From Myotis daubentonii (lineage: Eukaryota > Chordata > Mammalia > Chiroptera > Vespertilionidae): DNA of 64,000 nt. The stretch is taken from the NCBI RefSeq assembly GCF_963259705.1, contig NC_081842.1, positions 67,282,787 through 67,346,786 on the forward strand, in the 5' to 3' direction. Each line of letters starts with the position of its first letter. The first letter of the stretch is position 1. The notes beneath the pieces are model-generated. The model had not been told where the DNA came from. It worked only from the letters and a program-made list of their open reading frames with translations, and searched no databases. Of the stretch, positions 13,101-22,700 are shown piece after piece. Both the position numbers and the translations under genes were made by a program.

Positions 13101-16100
13101 CCAAGGCCTAGCGAGGGTTGGCAACTTAGCAAAGTCACACAAATAAAGAGTAGCAGAACTAGCTTCCTAGACCATGGGAAGGACTTAATGCCAGTACTTT
13201 TAATCATGGTGCCTCAGGCTCAGGTGGAGAAGAAATGGTCTTGGGAAGAAACAGAAAACACTGAACTTTAGAAATTCATAACTTTTGTTTATTGGGTAAT
13301 GGTTTGAAAACCTTTTTTACCTCATGTGCCATAGGTTGAATAGAACATTTAGGCTTTTTCATGTTTTTTACTTCTAAGTAATACTTTGATGAGTATCTCT
13401 GTGTGGAAAGTGTTTATGCATTTCAGAGTGTTTCCTAGGGAGAGATTCTAAGAAGTGGCTGACTAAAATTTAATATGCATGAGATAAACCCCATGGCTAG
13501 ATATCAGGTCCTAAGGGCTTGAGGTCCTCAGTACTTTTCTCAAAAACAGCCACTTCTTCCCAGTGCTGGCCCCATAGGAACTACCCGGTGAGTTCCTGCT
13601 AAAGGAGGCCGCCTGATTTTGCCCTCTGTGGAAATGCTTTGAAGTATACATACCTAAACGTGCCAGCGTTCCTTGATGTACTAATGGCCTCTCATCTTCT
13701 TCAGAGGCTTCAGTTGTCAATGCTAATGTCTCCATGCCATTGATGTTTCGAGGGGAAGAAGTGCGTGAATTCCCACAGGAAGACTTGCCTGTTAAACTAT
13801 CTCAAGTGCCAAACCCTCCAGATAGTGTGAATCTGGCCAACAATTTTCCAGCACACATATTTGAGCCAGCTGTGTTGTTAACACCACCCCGGCAGAAGAG
13901 CAACTCAGAATTCTCTCCTCTGCAGGATGGTAAGCAGGCTTCTTCTAAAGTTACATGGTAGTTGTTTTTTATGCTTCATATATGTAATCCATGTGTGCAT
14001 CATTACCTGATAAACAGAATTAAAAAGATATTGATTACCATACATCACCTTTAAGCCGAAGGAGGATGGGGTGGTTTACATCATGTATGCTATGCCTATG
14101 GTGAAATGTGACATTGAGTTTCATTACATATCTGTTCCATTAGGCATTATAAATGTTAAGCTCAAATCAAGGGATCAAAGCCCTCCACATTAAAACATGG
14201 AGTGAGGGGAATCCCATTTGTCCCTATGGTCCAGGGCATGGGGAAGAGTAAGAAACAAGAGGAGACTGTTCTCTAAAGAGTAATGAATGTTTAACTAAGG
14301 AAAGGTGAGAGCCATGACCTGAGGGATTTTATAAGTCAGATCTGGTTATTAACCTCTTTCTCATCAACACTTTAGCTCAGTCAGTTGAGGGAAATTGGTA
14401 ATGAAAGTCTGTGGACAATTAAAAATTGCTTTAGAATCACTTTTGCAGTGCATATATAGAGTTGAAATAAAATTTCTAAAAAATTATTAATACTTAGCTC
14501 ATAGATTTTTACAAAATCACAAATAGGATTTTTATTTGTCACCATTAAAAGTCTGAATTTTAAACAGGTTCTTGGACTAGGGGCTCATACCCATCAGTTT
14601 GTTCAGCTTCAGCACCTGTCTCATCCCAGTGGCTTTTCCGGAATTGCTTCCTTCACCGTGAAGCTCCATGAGTTTTCCCAACTCTAACTTGGGCTTCTTC
14701 TGCATTTGACTTTCTAACAAAGACATCGTGGAGTGAATAAATATGTGTTTTCCAATGCTATCTGGAATCATTTTATTGACCACTTCTTTCAAGTTATTTG
14801 CACTCTCGGGTCTTGATGTCTATCATCTTCGTCCAGATTTGGCAGACTTGTTGATGCTGAGCAAGGGTCTTCTGAATCTGACTTTTGCATTTTCTAGTAA
14901 AACCAACACAGACTAGATGAAGCAAATAACCATTGGTAGTCTTGACATCAACATGAGCTTTAATCACCATCTGCCTTTTTTTTTTTTTTTTTTTTTTTAA
15001 CCAGGAAGCACATTTTGTCATGGGTAAGATCCATGCCATGGAAATTAGTCAGGCAGTTTTGCCCTGAACATCCTCAAAAATTAGCTTGGATTTTCTAAAT
15101 GCCACTTCATCATTTTGCAGATCAGCGAGGCTTGCTTCAAAAACACGACCCTTGAGACCATCAGATGCGATTTTGGTTCCTTGAGCTCTCGTGACTAGTG
15201 TTTTTGTAGTATTTCTTATATTGAACAGAGCTGGTCCTTTCACATCACACCAATCTTTCTGGGATCACCCACTTCCTTCTTGGCTGCCTTTTTGTCGCCT
15301 TTCGGAAGGTGCTGTTCAGAGAGCCAAAAGGGCCCTTGGCTCACAGATTCTTAACTTGGATTTCATGTATGGTCTTCAGAATCTCCATGGATTGCTTCAT
15401 TGTTTGGAAAATTATATTTATTTGTCCACATGTGCATTTTCTGGAGCTATAATCATTTCATTTTCCAAAGAGTTCTTCAATCAAAAACTACTTTAGACTT
15501 TCAGGCAAAGTTTTTAGAAAAATGTTATTTAGCCCTGATTTGACTAAATTTTTGTTTCTTTAATTAGAGTATTTATTTTCTTCTGTAGGAGGACAGAAGA
15601 ATAACATTTATTGTCATTGAGACATATAAATTTTGTCAGATTTTCTGTATTTTGATGTATGTTCCCAATAGAGGATTTGAAAAGCCCATAAGGGTTAAAG
15701 AAAATGACAAGTCTTTGCCATTATAAGATTTGTTTGACTAGCTGTGAGGTATAGGGCTAATACTTTTTATACCTTTTCTGGACTTCAGTTTTCCTATCTT
15801 TGCATTGAGAGGATTTTCCTTTATTTTTAATATCCCTCCAGCTCTATAATTCTTTGATTTGATATTTCCTCTTTAGAGGGCTACAGAATATTATTAACTG
15901 GCTAACTTTAGGAAATATGATATCAAATCTGATTTCTGTTCAAGTTAGACTTTCATTTCTTAAAGTAATTTTTCAAATGTGTGCATCTTATTAAAAGGCT
16001 TATCTAATGATCTCTTTTGAGATACTGTAAATTGTTTTTCATTGGCGATACTAAAATATCCTAATATTTTTTAAAGAAACAATTACTATAAATATTTTTA

Positions 16101-16672
16101 CTCTGATTGCAAATAAACAAAATGTTCGTTAAAGCAAATTATATTGACATAGACCACATTTTGTTAGTATTTGCAGTGGGTTTTGTGTGGAAAATAACAT
16201 GGCACATTCCTTTTGCAGTGTGCAGATAGAACTATCCTTGAATCTGTATTCTGAAATGGTAGAGTTTTATTATCATATTTTCAGCATTTTGTTCAGAATG
16301 CTTACATATAGAGAACTTTTTAGTTAAATTGAACATATGGATACAAATGGGAGATACATAAGGCCCTTAATCAGGGTTCAGCTCTCTGTCCAGTAGGACT
16401 TTCTGTTATGATGAAAATGTTCTGTATCTGCTCTGTTCAGTATGGTAGCTACTAGCCAAGGGTGGGGCTGTTGAGCACCTGAAATGTGGCCAGTGACTGA
16501 GGAACGGAATATTTTATTTTATTTTAGTTAATTTAAATTTGAATATGAATAGCCACATGTGGCCAGAGGCTACCATACTGGAGAATGTTGCTCTAGAATT
16601 TTCCATCATAAATATTTCCTTTAGCTATTAACTTATCTCTATTTTTGTTTAATGCCACGCTTGAAAGACTAG

Positions 16673-16729
<57 letters not shown>

Positions 16730-19700
16730 TGTTTTCATTTTCTTATATTCCATTCCTTCTTTATTTTAAAGTGTTAGTTCTAATTCCTATTTGCATGTGG
16801 CTAAGGGAAAAAAAGCATATACAGGGATCTCTTCCTCACACACCTCTTGACCTACCCAAGAGGCAATCATTTTTATCCCAATTTAATTTCTGTTTATCTG
16901 GAGGGGCTCTCCATAATTAATATAAGACATTTTTACATCTCTGGCTGCTTCATTTCTATCTGCTTTGCTCGCTTCCTATCCTTTACCTGACTCTAAATGT
17001 TAAGTTCTTCATGTCTTGATATTGTTTTTCCCCTCACTCTATTCTTTCTCTCTGTGTAATCTCACTCATTCTCATGGCTTCCAGTATTTTCTATCTGCCA
17101 GAGAATCCCAGTTTTGAACATAATGCACCTTAAACTTGCACGTTCAGAACTGAATTTTTGATACTCAACCTTCCCCCAAATCTGTTCTTACCTTCTCCAT
17201 CTCAGTGCATGGCATCACCTTCTATTCAGTTGTGCATGCCATGATCTTACTCCCCATTTCCAGTTCATCATTTCCGTTCTATTGCCAAAATACTTCCCCA
17301 ATTTATCTACTTCTCTCTGTCTTTATACCAACATACCTTAGTCAAAGCTACCATTGTCTGTCTTCTAGATTACCACCGTTGCTTATTGCTTTCTTCCATC
17401 CTGGATCTTCCAGTTATCCACAACATTTAAGAAATGTAAATTGAGTCATTGCCAAACCTCCTGCAGTCTATTGTTCTTGGATTAAATTGGAAAATTCCAA
17501 ACGTGGCTTAAAGAGCTCTGCAAGAAATGGCCCTGCACACCTCTCCAGTCTCATCCGTTTCCAGTTCCTCTCGTTGCTATGCTACAGCTAGCCTGGCCTC
17601 CTTTCTTTGCTCTCTCCTATTTTGAGGCTTTCACATATGTTGTTCCCTGCCTGTAATGTTATTTGCTCTACCTCTGCCACATACGTAATTGTTTAAAATG
17701 TTTACTTCCTCGGAGATGCCTGTCCTGACCACCCTCAGTTTACATTGTTATCTTTACTGTTCTCACCCGCAAGATTCCCAGGTATGAGTTAATGTAATGT
17801 GGAAATGTGCACTTGGCAGGTGGTTTTCCACAGGCATACCGATTAAGCTTTAAGGTATATCAAAGCTTAATTACTAATTTAGCTACTAATTTATTTCTGT
17901 TTTGTTTAATTAACTACTCATGAGTAGATAAAGTCTTCATGCTTGATTGTTAGTGGTGGCATTGCAGGCCAATTTAGACCTTCGGAAACCAACTCCTTCT
18001 GTTCAAATACTTATCTAACTACCATGATGGGCTAATGAGATGATTACACTGCCAAACTATGGCTAAATGATACATGTTTGTTATTTTAAAATTTTATCTA
18101 CAGTATTGAGGAGGACCGTTCAAACTCGTCCTGCTCCACGAATTCCTCCAACTGTGGAAATAATTGAGAAGGAGCAAAATTGGGAAAAGAAGACCTCACC
18201 GCCCAGCACAGATATTCAGAATTCAAGCGACGAGAGTCATCTCTTCACCCAGAGGTGGAGGGTCTCTCACATGGGAGAAGATTTGGAAAACAAAACCGAG
18301 GCTCCTTTTGTCAACCTCTCACAGCCCCTGAGCAATTCCCTCTCAAACACTCAGCAACCCAGAAACCCTGCATTCTCAGAAGAGCCCCCAGTACAGGGGG
18401 ATGGGCAACAGCTTAGAGCAGATGAGGCATTACTACAAAGAAAGAACATCATGGCCCAAATTGCTGAGTTGACACTGCAGAATTCAGCTATCAGGGCTCA
18501 TCTGAATAATATTCTTTGGCCAGGGGGAGAGCAAGGGGATGGACTTCGGGAGTTAAACAAACAGGAGACAAGTCATACAAGCAACATGAGTGCTGTGAGT
18601 ACCAGTTAAGGACTGACTATGGACATATAGGAAATTAGGTCCATTGCTGGAGCATCTTAAAGCACTTCTTTCCAGGATATCTCTGAGGCTGTGCTAGATG
18701 GCTTATGCCTGGTCGTGTCCTCATCACAAGAGAAGTAGAAGTTATTTGTCAGTTTCTATCTCAGATACAGTAAAAGAGGACAACATAAAATAAAAAAGAG
18801 GAATGAATGAGGAAAATAGGATGAAGGTAAAATGTAGCAAAGCTAAAATTAGGCTAGGAATGAAGTTTTAAATGTAACATGCAGAATTAATATGACTTAA
18901 AAATTTGCCACACAACTACATTTTAATTGAAAGCATTTTTACTCTTAAAGGGGCTCATAAAAAAGAATTATGTGTAGTTGGCCCTCAACTCATGAATAGT
19001 TAATATTTTAGGACACAGAATGCATTTTGCTATAGAAATGATTTTAAAGTCAGACTTTAATGTACATATAGATCATCTGGGATCTTGCTCAAATGCTTTT
19101 TCTGATTGAATAGGTCTGAGGTAGGCCCTGTGCATTTCTAGTAAATTCCCAAATCATGCCAGTCTAAAGGCTATACTTTGAGTAGCAAAAGTCTGAATAT
19201 TATAGTGCAAGAATTTTGTAAGTTAAATAAGCTGTGGGCTAACATGGTAACTTGGACCTTCATTTCCTTATTTGTGGGAGAAAAGGGATCCTAAGTTCCA
19301 ATTGGGGAGAGTTTATAACCTACATTCTTCCCCTGGTCCCAGTGATGGGAGAAGCTTCCTTTTACTTTATTATGAGCCAGAGAGGCTCCTGTCAGGCTTC
19401 TGATAGGGACAGGACAGTGCTGGAGCAGTTGTTAGGGGCAGGCAGGTATCCTGGGTTAGGCGTTTCAGGGGTAATTGCTTCCACGAGGACTTTATCAGTA
19501 GTGGGTCATGTGCATCCAGGAGGAAGGTCAGGAGGTGGGAGATGGTAGGTTAGGGGTACACGTCTGTCAGCACTGGCTCATGGGCAGTCAGGGTAAGATG
19601 GGTCTTGATTCACAGAACTAGTAGTCAGAAGGGTCTGGCAGGAGAGGAGCCGGGAAGGAGTATTAGGAGTGGGCAGTAGCCTCGGCACAGGTGTGTTATA

Positions 19701-22700
19701 AGTATAAACTGCCTCAATTTTGAGTCATGGGAGACATTGTTGTTGACAGAGTTTTGAAGATGATTGGAAATAGGCAACGTCTTAGTTTAAAAATGGCAGC
19801 AAAGTTAAAAATTGATTTTGCCTCCTTTTCTAATTAGTATATAAATCAGGCTAAGGCACTAGCTGTCTTGAGTGAGATATCTTAGGCCAGAAGTGGCCTG
19901 GGGAGGCTGACATATGGTCAGAAAGAATGATAAGGGTCCTAGAAATCTTTGCCAAATAATTCATGGTGCATGAATGGAGATTATAATTATAGAATCATCT
20001 CTTTCAACTACAGCAGATCCTTGTGACTCAGACCCCAGATCTGGTATTCATATGTATGTTACTTAGAAGCCAGGTCTTTAGAAGTAGTCTTTGCTCATGT
20101 GATCTTTTGTGTAGTTCAGCAAACACTAAGAGATGCAGGAAAACTTTGTCCCACAGACACTCTCAATGGACAGAGAGACTAGAGGACACGTAGCACCAGT
20201 ATTAGAAGAATTGGCATCCCTTTGTTTTAGCCCTAATTTTTCAATTAAGTGACTTGTAAATTTTGTTTTTAGTCCACTATTCAAGTCTGCACACAGCAAG
20301 GGCTATGAACACTAACTTGCTGGCTCTTAGTGGAAGTTTATTTTTACAGACAGTCAAAATTGTTTGGATTGTTTTTAATATGGAATTTTTGTCTCTTTTT
20401 TTAAAGACTTTTCCAGCAACACGGCCTCTAACACCAAATAGCATGGAGGAGCGGATTGCAGAACTGAACCGGCAGAGTATGGAGGCTCGCGGAAAGCTCT
20501 TGCAGTTAATAGAGCAGCAAAAACTTGTTGGTTTGAATCCTTCCCCTCCACCGACATCACCTATTCAGTCACCTCTCAGAGCTTGGACTGATTGGCCACA
20601 AATTCCTGATTTAAAAGGTAGACAGTTTAAAAGCTAAGTTTTTACTTTCTTGATTTTGCAAGTATATATTGAACTGAAGGAAATCTCAGAGAGCATATAT
20701 TTCAGTGCCTTCAATTTACATAGAAAAAAAAGACTAAGTCGCAGAATAAGTGACAGATAGATCTGGAAGGCCGGTCTCCTGTTGGGAAACTCCCCCATGG
20801 TGCCTGCAGGAATCTCTGGTGTCTGGGTTCCTAAGTTGCTCTACGTGGAAGTGGACTCATTACAGTCTATAATTTACTGAGCAAAATTATAATTTAGAAT
20901 TTAATCAGCAAAAAATTAAGTTATCCTGTTAAAATTATGAAAACATTTTAATTGGTAAATTAAGCTTTTTAATCTATTTGTACATTTAAGATGTGAAACA
21001 CACTAGAGGGGATTCTAAATAATAGAGCAGTAACTGAAAAATTAGTTATTGTAGTGTTCATATGCAAAAGGAACTGATGAGATGAAATGGATCTCAAGTT
21101 GCTCTTCAGTCAGAAATTGAATTATGAAGATTCTCAAGGGGTAGGGCTACACAAAGGCTGTGAAGAGACTGATTTTTGGCTTATATGAGAGAGAGTTCTA
21201 CTTGTCAGGAATAGAAAAAGCTGCATCAGTGAGTGGTGCATTCGCTCAGGTGTTCAGGCATTTGTGTGTTAGAAAGATTCATTGTCCTCTGGCTGGTCAA
21301 GGTAAGTTTCCTTTAAGGTATCTGCCAATAAGACTTTTCCTCTCAGAAGTTATTTCCATTTTGAAACTGCAGACTCAGAGAGCAGACTCTTTTGGAGATT
21401 ACTGATGGGTAATGCATATCCCCAGGGCCCTTCTTCTTTAATTTAGGCTTCTTCAGTTGATAATTTTGTCTACTGTTCTTCGTAGTCACTAAGTCTAGAT
21501 GCAACTCCTAATAAGAATGAATAAATTAAATCACTCAGAATGTATGAACACCTACTATGTGCCTGCTATGCTCTGGACACTGGGGATACCACATGGAAGA
21601 GGACAAGTCCTTGCCCAGATTGACAACTTCAGTAGTCAAGTTGAGGAGCAGGCCATAAACAAATAAGCAAATGAATATATGAGATAATGTCAGTTAGTGC
21701 TAAGTACAATGAAGAAAAAGCAGATTCCTTTTAAGAATAATTTTGTGATTAAATAAGACATCTGTTTCAATAGATTTTTAAGGTAAAACTATTTTCGTTT
21801 GTTATCTCATTTTGTCCCCAACACACCATGAGAGTAGACAGAGTTGATATCATACTTGTTTGATGAATAAGTAAACTGAGGTGTAAATAGGTTATATGAT
21901 TTGTCTGAAGTTCTAAAGCAAATTGGTATTTTGCACTTGTATTCTTGCCATTCTAGTGGTTATATTCTTAAGATATTCTTTTTTTTAAGTAAAATTCTTG
22001 GTTTCACAAGAAACCACTGTGGGTTATAATTATAAAGTAAAAACTCTATGCCATAGAACCTCTTTGTTTTCTAGGGTAACCAAGGGATATGTAAATAGGG
22101 TAGGTTTCATTACCACCTAAAGCTCAAAATCACTGGTTTTAAGTAATGATTTATGGGAGCTTTGGCAAAACTGACTGGGATGGACATAAAGTGTTCCATT
22201 AGTAAATAGTAAATATCTGTTGATTGATAACTTACTTCTGAAATATTGAAAAGGTACATAATATTACCATTGGCCAGGTGAGCTCTTCATCTATTTAAGT
22301 CTTCCGTAAGAGTGATGTAAAAGATTTAGAAGATTTAAAATTTTACTAAAAGACTTCAGATTTTCTCTTCTTTTCTTTTTTTTTGGGGAAAACTTTAGAT
22401 AAGCTGCTTTTGACAAATATCTCAAGATCTTTAGGACTAGCTCTTCACTTCCAGATCTGACATGATACCACTTGTCTGAAGGTTCTGGCTCTCTGACTGG
22501 CATGCTACTGAATTGACACTAACACTAAAGTTTTTTCTCACAGCTCATTTAAAAAAAATTCCTCCAAGTGTATCTGTGGGCCATAATGATAAAAATATAG
22601 AAAGAACCTCCAAATTTATAATATTGAAATCTGCAGTAAGACAGAAATCATTACATTTTTAATTTTTATTTTAATGAAAGGTAATGGAATAATGTTTATT

